A DNA stretch of 5,519 nucleotides from an uncultured Prevotella sp. (lineage in GTDB: Bacteria > Bacteroidota > Bacteroidia > Bacteroidales > Bacteroidaceae). Positions 1 to 5,096 of the stretch are shown one piece after another. Every line of letters begins with the position of its first letter. The first letter of the stretch is position 1. The stretch spans positions 1 to 5,519 of the forward strand of contig URSZ01000138.1 of the NCBI GenBank assembly GCA_900550635.1, given 5' to 3'. The position numbers and the translations under genes are program-made. Below the pieces are notes generated by a model, which did not search any database, had not been told where the DNA came from, and was given only the letters and a program-made list of their open reading frames with translations.

Positions 1-518
1 TCCACTCCGCGCAGCCCCTCGTTGGTGAAGTCAACCGGAATGCCGAGCCTTGTTTCCTCGATAAAGAAGCGTTGTATCTCGTTCAGCGCCCATGCGTGGC
101 GCGAAGCAGGCCAGATGTAAGGACTCTTGTCGCTCTCGCGGTAGGGAAAACCGTTGAGTTGCTCGTCTATTGCCCCCACGCCGTCTTTCCATATCTCGTT
201 TTTCCATTCCGGCGTAGGCAGCTGGTCCTTGAGTATGCGCTTGTATCCGTAGAGTGTTACCATTTGGCAGGTCTTCTCCTCCACGGTCATCTGGCTGAGC
301 AGGTCGGTAATGCGGTCTTCTATGTCGGCTTCGGGGTCTTCGTAGACATCCTTGCGCCCGTTCTTGTTGTAGTCAATCCACCCTTTCTTGTAAATCTTGT
401 TCTTGGGGTGCTTGTAGGTGATGAGTTCCTTGCCTTCGGGCACATGCCACTTGTCTTCCTGTGCAAGGGCGGCGGAGCAGGCAAACAGTGCCCCAGCCGC
501 AAGTATTAATGCTTTCAT
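1..518 (-). CDS. Secreted glycoside hydrolase family 3 enzyme (beta-glucosidase/beta-xylosidase type), N-terminal part
   Basis: This reading frame starts at an ATG (518-516 on the minus strand) and runs off the left edge after 172 complete codons. It was read directly from the sequence. Residues 1-20 (MKALILAAGALFACSAALAQ) look like a signal peptide with probable cleavage after ALA, so export to the periplasm or cell surface is likely. Residues 49-60 form an EF-hand-like loop with D49, N51, N53, R55, D57 and E60 at the calcium-ligand spacing. Residues 68-86 (DRITDLLSQMTVEEKTCQM) match the start of the GH3 N-terminal barrel, and residues near 138-172 (PASRHAWALNEIQRFF, then TRLGIPVDFTNEGLRG) match the following conserved GH3 segment. 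GH3 enzymes usually exceed 700 residues, and the catalytic aspartate lies outside the window. Substrate cannot be told from this part. The gene diverges from the TonB receptor gene. Confidence 0.88.
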   Translation of the reverse strand, partial: MKALILAAGALFACSAALAQEDKWHVPEGKELITYKHPKNKIYKKGWIDYNKNGRKDVYEDPEADIEDRITDLLSQMTVEEKTCQMVTLYGYKRILKDQLPTPEWKNEIWKDGVGAIDEQLNGFPYRESDKSPYIWPASRHAWALNEIQRFFIEETRLGIPVDFTNEGLRGV

Positions 519-560
519 GGTAGGTATGCGGTTGGTTTGTACGTACTGCTCACGAAGTTA

Positions 561-568
561 CAAATATT
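561..568 (-). promoter_or_regulatory. Weak candidate -7 element for the GH3 gene
   Basis: Read on the minus strand, 568-561 is AATATTTG, one base off the Bacteroidetes -7 consensus TAnnTTTG, and it lies 42 nt upstream of the GH3 ATG. No good TTTG is found at the expected -33 distance. It also lacks the TTTGCA ending seen at the other promoters here, so this is a tentative call. Confidence 0.25.
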
Positions 569-622
569 TTCGCGAAACGGCGTAAAGACGTGTCGCAAAA
601 TGTCCGTGTCGGCGCAGTTTAT

Positions 623-649
623 CGAAACTCCCTTGTACAGGGCGTTTCG
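623..649. repeat. Stem-loop with 10 paired bases and one mismatch, next to repeat copy 1
   Basis: CGAAAC (623-628) pairs with GTTTCG (644-649), and CCCT (630-633) pairs with AGGG (639-642). There is a single T/C mismatch between the two stems and a 5-nt loop. No T-tract follows on either strand, so it is unlike an intrinsic terminator. It sits exactly 8 nt outside the conserved end of the 77-bp repeat and may belong to that element. Confidence 0.55.
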
Positions 650-657
650 GAGCGCCT

Positions 658-734
658 CGGAGAAAAGAAAAAATACAAGGCACATATTTCGAAATATGTC
701 AGACATATTTTAAAATATCTCGGACATATTTTCG
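658..734 (+). repeat. 77-bp dispersed palindromic repeat, copy 1
   Basis: This segment matches the reverse complement of 4436-4512 at 71 of 77 positions with no gaps. It starts with a purine-rich arm (CGGAGAAAAGAAAAAAT) and continues with palindromic units of 21-bp period. ACATATTTCGAAATATGT at 682-699 is a perfect 18-bp palindrome. The unit at 703-720 has one mismatch, and a half unit lies at 723-732. A second dyad in the other register, AAATATGTC-a-GACATATTT at 692-710, is also perfect. It lies about 118 bp upstream of the -33 element of the receptor promoter. The copy and its symmetry are seen directly; its function is unknown. It could be a non-autonomous mobile element, a structural intergenic repeat or a protein-binding array. 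Confidence 0.85.
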
Positions 735-756
735 GGGCGGTAAAACAGGGGGTAAA

Positions 757-773
757 AAACGCCTGCGGTGTTT
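757..773 (-). terminator. Terminator-like hairpin on the minus strand without an obvious gene
   Basis: The arms 757-763 (AAACGCC) and 767-773 (GGTGTTT) pair over 7 bp, one of them G-T, with a 3-nt loop. On the minus strand the stem runs directly into a run of six T, which is the layout of an intrinsic terminator. No minus-strand gene ends here, so it may stop antisense transcription coming back from the receptor region, or it may be chance. Confidence 0.35.
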
Positions 774-833
774 GTCTGTTTTCACTTTCCACTTTTTGCA
801 GCCCGGCAACAAGGCTTTGTGCTGCGGCGGAAA

Positions 834-853
834 AATCCTTATAAATAAGGATT
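834..853. promoter_or_regulatory. Perfect 9-bp inverted repeat, candidate operator of the receptor gene
   Basis: AATCCTTAT (834-842) and ATAAGGATT (845-853) are exact reverse complements separated by two bases. The right arm overlaps the proposed -33 element (852-854) of the receptor promoter, a position where a bound dimer would affect RNA polymerase. The sequence does not resemble a Fur box. On the minus strand the dyad is followed by a T-run, so a terminator role in that direction is an alternative. The dyad is seen directly; its role is inferred. Confidence 0.45.
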
Positions 854-882
854 GCGGGTGAAAAGGCAGCTTTATACTTTTG
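852..882 (+). promoter_or_regulatory. Bacteroidetes-type promoter of the TonB-dependent receptor gene
   Basis: TACTTTTG at 875-882 matches the -7 consensus TAnnTTTG exactly and is followed by CA. A TTG at 852-854 lies 20 bp upstream, the right distance for the -33 element. Transcription would start near 889, about 20 nt before the ATG at 909. This excludes the in-frame TTG at 852 as the start codon. Confidence 0.65.
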
Positions 883-908
883 CAGCCGGAAAAACAAGAA
901 TTGTAAGA

Positions 909-3356
909 ATGAAAAGAGTATTGGCAGGCATGTTTTCGCTCCTCGCCTTCACGGGCGCAGGTGCTGAAGGATTTGTACCCGACGTTAATCCGTCGGCCCT
1001 CGACACGGCCAAGGTGGTAGACGTGGAGGAAGTGGTAGTGGTGGCTTCACCCAAAGAGAATATCAAGCTGCGCAAGCAGCCGGTGTCGGTAACGTTGTTT
1101 TCGGGCGAAGGCCTCGACAATCTCGGGGTGACGTCGGTAAAGGACTTGACGGGCTTCGTGCACAACCTCTATATCCCCGACTACGGCAGCCGCCTTACCA
1201 GCTCGGTGTATATACGCGGCATTGGCTCGCGCATGAACACTCCGGCCGTGGGCATGTACGTGGACAACATGCCGTATATCGACAAGAGCGCATACGACTT
1301 CACGTTCCTCGACATCGACCGCATTGACGTGCTCAACGGGCCGCAGGGAACGCTGTATGGGCGCAATTCAATGGGCGGACTGTTCCGCGTGTTCACATCC
1401 GACCCCCTGCGCAAGCAAGGCACGAAAGTGTCGCTCGGAGCTACAGGACGCACAACGGGACGCCGCATTTCGGCCACGACAAACCAGAAGATAGGCAACA
1501 AGTTCGCCTACTCGGTTGGCGGATACTATAATGCCGAGAACGGCTTCTTCCGTAACGATTCCACGGGACGCAAGGCCGACGGCTCGCAAGAGGCCGGCGC
1601 AAGGCTCAGGGCGGTTTACAAGGCGAACAACAAGCTCAAGTTCGACTTCCAGACAACATATTCCTACAGCGACGAGGACGCATATCCTTATTATTACAGG
1701 GGAAAAGCCCCTTCGGCAACGGGCGGCGAGGAATATCCCGAATACATAGGTCGCATAACGGCCAACCGCCAGGGCAAGTACCGCCGCAACATCCTCAACA
1801 GCGGGCTGAACATAACGTACAAGAAACCTACGTACACGCTATCGTCGGTTACGAGTTACCAGTTCCTGCAAGACCGCATGTACATGGACCAGGATTTCCT
1901 GGCCGCCGACATATATTCGCTAGAGCAAAGGCAACGGGCACAGACCTTCAGCGAAGAACTGTCGCTGAAGACAACGGGGAAACGCTGGAATTCAACCACA
2001 GGACTGTTTGCCATGTACCAGCATATGCACACCACCACGCCCGTAACGTTCTATGAGGACGGAATGGCAATGCTGAATACAACGATAGCCTCGCACCTGC
2101 CCGAACCTACGTTCACCAACCCGTTTACGCAGCAGCCGATGACTATCAAGATGAACATGAAACTTACCGACCCCTCGATGGTGTTTGCCGGAAACTACCG
2201 CACGCCGGTTACGAACTTTGCTGTGTTCCACCAGTCGGTTTTCAACGACTTCCTTGTGCGCAACGTGGACCTTACGGTGGGATTGCGCGTCGACATGGAG
2301 CACCAGGAACTCGATTACCACATGACTGGCAACGACATAAACTATAACTTCGGCATGACAATGGCTCCTGCGGCAAATCTCGTGGCAAGGGCCGATTCGA
2401 AAGGCAGCCACAAGGACGACTATGTGCAGCTTTTGCCGAAAGTGGCCTTACAATATAACTTTGAACGCGCAGGAAACGTTTACGTAACCTTCAGCAAGGG
2501 CTACCGTTCGGGAGGATACAATATACAGATGGCTTCAGAACTGGCACAAACCAAATTGCAGAGTAACTTAATGCAGGGTGCAAAGGATTATGTGGGCGGC
2601 CTGTTGCAGCAGCAGATAGACAACGCGCAAAGCGAGGCGATGAAGCAGATGTTTACCGGAATAAAAAACACGGTGGACAAGAACTTTCCAGAATTTACCG
2701 TTCCCGGCGCGAAATCGTTGCGTTACAAACCTGAATATTCCTATAACTACGAAGCCGGAGCTCACCTTAACCTGTTGGGACGAAGCCTGCAGGTAAACGC
2801 GGCACTGTTCTTCATGGATACATACGACCAGCAAATTGCGCGCTATTCGGTTTCCGGGCTCGGACGTCAGATGGTGAACGCGGGGCGCAGCCACAGCTGC
2901 GGCGCGGAGCTTGAGATACGCAGCGCGCTGTTCGACAACCGCCTTAACCTGAGCGCTTCATACGGTTTTACACACGCCGAATTCGTGAAATATCACGACG
3001 GCAAAAACAACTACAAGGGGAAATACGTTCCCATGGTGCCGATGCACAACATGGGCATAGCGGCAAACTATAACGTTCCGCTGAACGCCGGAGTGCTGCA
3101 CGGACTTACTTTCGGTGCCGACGTAGTAGGGCTGGGCAGAATCTACTGGACGGAGCGCAACGACGTTTACCAGAACTTCTATGCCAACCTCGGCGCACAC
3201 GTAACGGCCGACCTGGGTATCGCAAGCCTGAAACTGTGGGGCAAGAACCTGACGTGCGCAAAGTACGACACGTTTTATTTCGAATCGATGAGCCGTGGTT
3301 TCAGCCAGCAGGGCATTCCCTGTCATTTCGGTGCCGATGTGGTGTTCAGTTTTTAG
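909..3356 (+). CDS. TonB-dependent outer-membrane receptor
   Basis: The protein has 815 residues, a normal length for the family. The ATG at 909 was chosen because it begins a clear signal peptide (MKRVLAGMFSLLAFTGAGA, cleavage near residue 19) and lies downstream of the predicted transcription start. A TonB-box-like stretch EEVVVVAS is at 40-47. The plug domain follows at about 55-165, with YIRGIGSR at 101-108, VDN at 118-120 and RIDVLNGPQGTLYGRNSMGG at 138-157. The rest is a 22-strand-type barrel ending in phenylalanine, as expected for outer-membrane insertion. After SKGYRSGGYN (529-538) a stretch to about 600, rich in Q, M, A and K, has no strand pattern and probably forms a helical external loop. 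The N-terminal carboxypeptidase-like domain of SusC proteins is absent and no SusD gene is adjacent, so this is probably not a classical glycan SusC. Ligand unknown. Confidence 0.93.
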   Translation: MKRVLAGMFSLLAFTGAGAEGFVPDVNPSALDTAKVVDVEEVVVVASPKENIKLRKQPVSVTLFSGEGLDNLGVTSVKDLTGFVHNLYIPDYGSRLTSSVYIRGIGSRMNTPAVGMYVDNMPYIDKSAYDFTFLDIDRIDVLNGPQGTLYGRNSMGGLFRVFTSDPLRKQGTKVSLGATGRTTGRRISATTNQKIGNKFAYSVGGYYNAENGFFRNDSTGRKADGSQEAGARLRAVYKANNKLKFDFQTTYSYSDEDAYPYYYRGKAPSATGGEEYPEYIGRITANRQGKYRRNILNSGLNITYKKPTYTLSSVTSYQFLQDRMYMDQDFLAADIYSLEQRQRAQTFSEELSLKTTGKRWNSTTGLFAMYQHMHTTTPVTFYEDGMAMLNTTIASHLPEPTFTNPFTQQPMTIKMNMKLTDPSMVFAGNYRTPVTNFAVFHQSVFNDFLVRNVDLTVGLRVDMEHQELDYHMTGNDINYNFGMTMAPAANLVARADSKGSHKDDYVQLLPKVALQYNFERAGNVYVTFSKGYRSGGYNIQMASELAQTKLQSNLMQGAKDYVGGLLQQQIDNAQSEAMKQMFTGIKNTVDKNFPEFTVPGAKSLRYKPEYSYNYEAGAHLNLLGRSLQVNAALFFMDTYDQQIARYSVSGLGRQMVNAGRSHSCGAELEIRSALFDNRLNLSASYGFTHAEFVKYHDGKNNYKGKYVPMVPMHNMGIAANYNVPLNAGVLHGLTFGADVVGLGRIYWTERNDVYQNFYANLGAHVTADLGIASLKLWGKNLTCAKYDTFYFESMSRGFSQQGIPCHFGADVVFSF

Positions 3357-3357
3357 G

Positions 3358-3382
3358 TTAAGGATATTATTTCGCGCCTTAA
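3358..3382 (+). terminator. Weak hairpin just after the receptor stop codon
   Basis: TTAAGG (3358-3363) and CCTTAA (3377-3382) are perfectly complementary with a 13-nt loop, and three T follow. The stem is short and AT-rich and the T-run is poor, so termination would be partial at best. Its right arm overlaps the region just before the next promoter's TTTG. Confidence 0.25.
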
Positions 3383-3414
3383 TTTGCGTTTACGGGTAAT
3401 TATTGTCACTTTTG
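3383..3414 (+). promoter_or_regulatory. Probable promoter of the M48 peptidase gene
   Basis: TTTG at 3383-3386 is followed after exactly 20 bp by CACTTTTG at 3407-3414, one base off TAnnTTTG, and then by CA. The spacing equals that of the receptor promoter. The peptidase is therefore probably transcribed on its own, with a leader of about 85 nt, although read-through from the receptor is possible. Confidence 0.5.
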
Positions 3415-3416
3415 CA

Positions 3417-3499
3417 TGCGGGCCAACGCTCCGGCAGGCTGCATGAAAGGCACGCCGGTCTACGCAGGCCGCACAAGGCAAGGAATATTTTACTGTTAA
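3417..3499 (+). promoter_or_regulatory. Possibly structured 5' leader of the M48 gene with a short open frame
   Basis: CCGGC (3431-3435) pairs with GCCGG (3454-3458). An outer helix can form between TGCGG-CC (3417-3424, one bulged G) and GG-CCGCA (3467-3473), which would give a long stem-loop. An 18-codon frame, MKGTPVYAGRTRQGIFYC, starts at the ATG at 3443 and stops at 3497-3499, 6 nt before the peptidase ATG. Both are visible, but neither matches a regulator I know. The region is not an established riboswitch or leader peptide. Confidence 0.25.
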
Positions 3500-3505
3500 C
3501 GAGAG

Positions 3506-4363
3506 ATGAACAAGACTATTACGATTATCCTGGCAGCAGCCCTTGTAATGGGAAGTTGCGCCACAGTCCCCGTAACCGGGCGCAAGCAGGTGTTGCTCGT
3601 GAACGACAGCGAAGTGCTTTCGGCGAGCCTCACCGAATATCAAAGTTACATGAAAACGGCCACGCGCTCAACCAACGCCCAGTGGACGGCGCAAGTGGAA
3701 CGTGTGGGAAGGAACATAGCGAATGCCACAGAGGCCTATCTTAGGCAAACAGGGCAGTCGGGCGAGATACGGAATTTCGCATGGGAGTTCAACCTGGTTA
3801 AAAACAATGAATTAAATGCGTTCTGTATGCCCGGAGGCAAGATAGTGGTTTACGAAGGACTGATGAAGCTGGTATCGTCAGACGACGAGCTTGCCGTGGT
3901 GCTCGGGCATGAGGTTGCGCATGCCGTTGTGAAACATAGTAACGAGAGAATGAGCCAGCAGGTGCTTTCGCAATACGGGGCAAACGTGCTCGGGTCTGTG
4001 CTTTCAAACAAGAGCGCAGCCATACAGAACGTAGCCGGAAAAGTTTACGGCCTGGGAACGCAGTATGGCGTTACGCTGCCATTCTCGCGCAAACACGAGA
4101 GCGAGGCCGACTACATAGGGCTTATTTTCATGCGCCTTGCGGGTTACGACCCTAACGTGGCGCTCACTTTCTGGCAGAAGATGGCGTCCATGTCGCAGGG
4201 CAGCACACCCGAGTTCATGAGCACGCACCCCAGCGACAGCAAGAGGATTTCGCAAATCAAAAAAGAGCTTCCCGGGGTTATGTCGAAATACAAACCCCTT
4301 TCGGGAACGCAGCAGGCAACGCCCGCGCGGCAGGATGTGGAAACGATACATTTCCCCTTTTAA
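3506..4363 (+). CDS. M48-family zinc metalloprotease, lipoprotein (LoiP/Oma1-like)
   Basis: The 285-residue protein begins with a lipoprotein signal, MNKTITIILAAALVMGSC, with Cys18 as the lipidation site, so it should be anchored in the envelope. CATVPVTGRKQVLLV (18-32) is the typical start of bacterial M48 lipoproteins. The catalytic HExxH is H135-E136-V-A-H139, inside ELAVVLGHEVAHAVVKH. The third zinc ligand is expected at E198 in HESEADYIGL (197-206), and the conserved STHPSDSKRI (239-248) follows. All catalytic residues are present and the length is normal (E. coli LoiP is about 250 residues), so the enzyme should be active. Family members degrade misfolded or mis-assembled envelope proteins; the substrate here is unknown. 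It follows the receptor gene by 149 nt on the same strand but has its own promoter candidate. Confidence 0.93.
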   Translation: MNKTITIILAAALVMGSCATVPVTGRKQVLLVNDSEVLSASLTEYQSYMKTATRSTNAQWTAQVERVGRNIANATEAYLRQTGQSGEIRNFAWEFNLVKNNELNAFCMPGGKIVVYEGLMKLVSSDDELAVVLGHEVAHAVVKHSNERMSQQVLSQYGANVLGSVLSNKSAAIQNVAGKVYGLGTQYGVTLPFSRKHESEADYIGLIFMRLAGYDPNVALTFWQKMASMSQGSTPEFMSTHPSDSKRISQIKKELPGVMSKYKPLSGTQQATPARQDVETIHFPF

Positions 4364-4374
4364 AGAAACAAAAT

Positions 4375-4398
4375 AAAAAACACCGTTTTTGCGGCGGT
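4375..4398 (-). terminator. Possible minus-strand terminator for the VanZ-like gene
   Basis: ACCG (4382-4385) pairs with CGGT (4395-4398), and on the minus strand the stem is followed, after one base, by a run of six T (complement of 4375-4380). The stem is only 4 bp and lies about 270 nt past the VanZ-like stop codon, so confidence is low. Confidence 0.25.
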
Positions 4399-4435
4399 AT
4401 CTGTCTGCATTGCGCAACGGGGCGCGGGACGGGGT

Positions 4436-4512
4436 CAAAAATATGTCTGAGATATTTTAAAATATGTCGGACATATTTCGAATTATGTGCCTTCAATTTT
4501 TTCTTTTCTCCG
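4436..4512 (-). repeat. 77-bp dispersed palindromic repeat, copy 2 (inverted)
   Basis: The reverse complement matches 658-734 at 71 of 77 positions, without gaps. The off-centre C that breaks the middle palindrome in copy 1 is also present here, so it was already in the shared ancestor. The dyad AAATATGTC-n-GACATATTT stays perfect in both copies, although its central base differs (A in copy 1, C here). Lying between two convergent gene ends, this copy is unlikely to be an operator, which favours a dispersed repeat family over gene-specific control. Confidence 0.85.
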
Positions 4513-4520
4513 ACCTGTTT

Positions 4521-4536
4521 GTAACCCTCTGGTTAT
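4521..4536. repeat. Short stem-loop next to repeat copy 2
   Basis: TAACC (4522-4526) pairs with GGTTA (4531-4535) around a CTCT loop, with an outer G-T pair at 4521/4536. It lies 8 nt outside the conserved end of repeat copy 2, the same distance as the unrelated stem-loop next to copy 1. Confidence 0.4.
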
Positions 4537-4554
4537 CAGATACCATTTTTGGGC

Positions 4555-4577
4555 GTAAAAAAGGGCTTTTTCCTTAC
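4555..4577. terminator. AT-rich hairpin, possible bidirectional terminator
   Basis: GTAA (4555-4558) pairs with TTAC (4574-4577), and inside it AAAA (4559-4562) pairs with TTTT (4568-4571), leaving a CC bulge. Five T follow on the plus strand (4580-4584). It lies between convergent genes, about 90 nt past the VanZ-like stop and 190 nt past the M48 stop. Weak pairing keeps confidence low. Confidence 0.3.
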
Positions 4578-4666
4578 ACTTTTTCCTGCGCTTTTGGTGT
4601 CGGTGTTTGTCTGCCGCACATGCGGATTGCGGCGCGGCACGGCAGGGCTGTTTTTCGGGCGAGGGG

Positions 4667-5062
4667 TCAGCGTCTGTTCCTTACGCGGCTGAACAGGTGT
4701 CCCATTATGTACCGTCCCACGGCTGCGCCGAACAACACGCCTACGGCGTCGGCGGCAAAGTCGAGCCATTCGCCGCTGCGGCAGTCGGTAAGGGTGGCTT
4801 GCATTATTTCGATAAGTCCTCCCATTAACACGGGCAGCACGACGGCTACGATGAACAGGCGCATTCCGCGCATGGTGCTGCGGCAGCGGTAGTATTCGGT
4901 CCAGAATACGATACCCAGTGCGAGGTACATCACGGTATGCGTCCATTTGTCGATAAACTGCACGTCGCTAAGCGGCGTTTCGGGTATGGGTATCAGGCAT
5001 GCGGTGAATATTGCCGCTACAAACAGCAGCGTAACGGGATAGCGGCGCAGGATTTTGCTCAT
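4667..5062 (-). CDS. VanZ-family integral membrane protein
   Basis: The 131-residue protein carries four hydrophobic segments at roughly 9-25, 42-56, 69-88 and 103-120, which fits a small inner-membrane protein. VanZ-family features are IDKWTH (37-42) before the second segment, IEIMQ (84-88) at the end of the third, and RSGEWLDFAADAVGVLFG (95-112) leading into the fourth. The family is named after the teicoplanin-resistance protein VanZ, but most members are stand-alone proteins of unknown function, and no vancomycin-resistance genes are present here, so resistance should not be inferred. The start ATG lies 20 nt after a good -7 element. The gene converges with the M48 gene and diverges from the C_GCAxxG_C_C gene. 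Confidence 0.88.
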   Translation of the reverse strand: MSKILRRYPVTLLFVAAIFTACLIPIPETPLSDVQFIDKWTHTVMYLALGIVFWTEYYRCRSTMRGMRLFIVAVVLPVLMGGLIEIMQATLTDCRSGEWLDFAADAVGVLFGAAVGRYIMGHLFSRVRNRR

Positions 5063-5082
5063 GATATGTTGCTTTTTGTTTG

Positions 5083-5090
5083 CAAAGGTA
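5083..5090 (-). promoter_or_regulatory. -7 element of the VanZ-like gene promoter
   Basis: On the minus strand 5090-5083 reads TACCTTTG, an exact match to TAnnTTTG, followed by CA. It lies 20 nt before the ATG, implying a very short leader. There is no clear TTTG at the -33 distance; an inverted repeat occupies that area instead. Confidence 0.55.
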
Positions 5091-5096
5091 TGGTTT

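Larger units (their letters stand above)
519..908. other. Divergent intergenic region, 390 bp, no credible gene
   Basis: This stretch separates the minus-strand GH3 gene from the plus-strand receptor gene. In order it holds a weak GH3 promoter candidate near 561-568, a stem-loop at 623-649, repeat copy 1 at 658-734, a hairpin at 757-773, a perfect dyad at 834-853 and the receptor promoter at 852-882. Open frames of 60-90 codons cross it, but they are made largely of translated repeat units and have no start signals or recognisable domains. Confidence 0.75.
4364..4666. other. Convergent intergenic region, 303 bp, no credible gene
   Basis: The region lies between the 3' ends of the M48 gene (+) and the VanZ-like gene (-). 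It contains a weak minus-strand terminator candidate at 4375-4398, repeat copy 2 at 4436-4512, a hairpin at 4521-4536 and an AT-rich hairpin at 4555-4577. An open plus-strand frame begins inside the repeat (4464), but its first codons are translated repeat and it then runs antisense to the VanZ-like gene, so it is not a gene. Confidence 0.7.

Noticed and set aside
72..509. Plus-strand open frame of 145 codons
   Set aside because: It is antisense to the GH3 gene, whose minus-strand frame has a signal peptide and recognisable family motifs.
682..732. Short CRISPR-like array
   Set aside because: The units are directly abutting palindromes with no unique spacers, and no cas gene is nearby.
515..897. 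Minus-strand open frames of 63 and 92 codons in the intergenic region
   Set aside because: They are mostly translated repeat units and flanking low-complexity sequence, with no domain.
852..908. Receptor start at the in-frame TTG at 852
   Set aside because: It would overlap the promoter and put 19 polar residues before a clear signal peptide. The ATG at 909 fits both the promoter and the signal sequence.
1992..2411. Minus-strand open frame of 139 codons inside the receptor gene
   Set aside because: It is a shadow of the receptor coding frame, with no signal or domain.
4004..4438. Minus-strand open frame of 144 codons over the M48 gene
   Set aside because: It is antisense to the catalytic part of the peptidase and has composition typical of a shadow frame.
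658..4512. The inverted repeats as terminal inverted repeats of a composite transposon carrying the receptor and the peptidase
   Set aside because: No transposase or recombinase lies between or beside them. No target-site duplication is visible outside the two copies, and the cargo looks like ordinary chromosomal envelope genes.
4464..4892. Plus-strand open frame of 142 codons
   Set aside because: It begins in repeat copy 2 and then runs antisense through the VanZ-like gene, which has clear family motifs on the other strand.
4667..5062. Glycopeptide resistance gene
   Set aside because: VanZ-like stand-alone proteins are common. No vanH, vanA/B, vanX or two-component genes are present.
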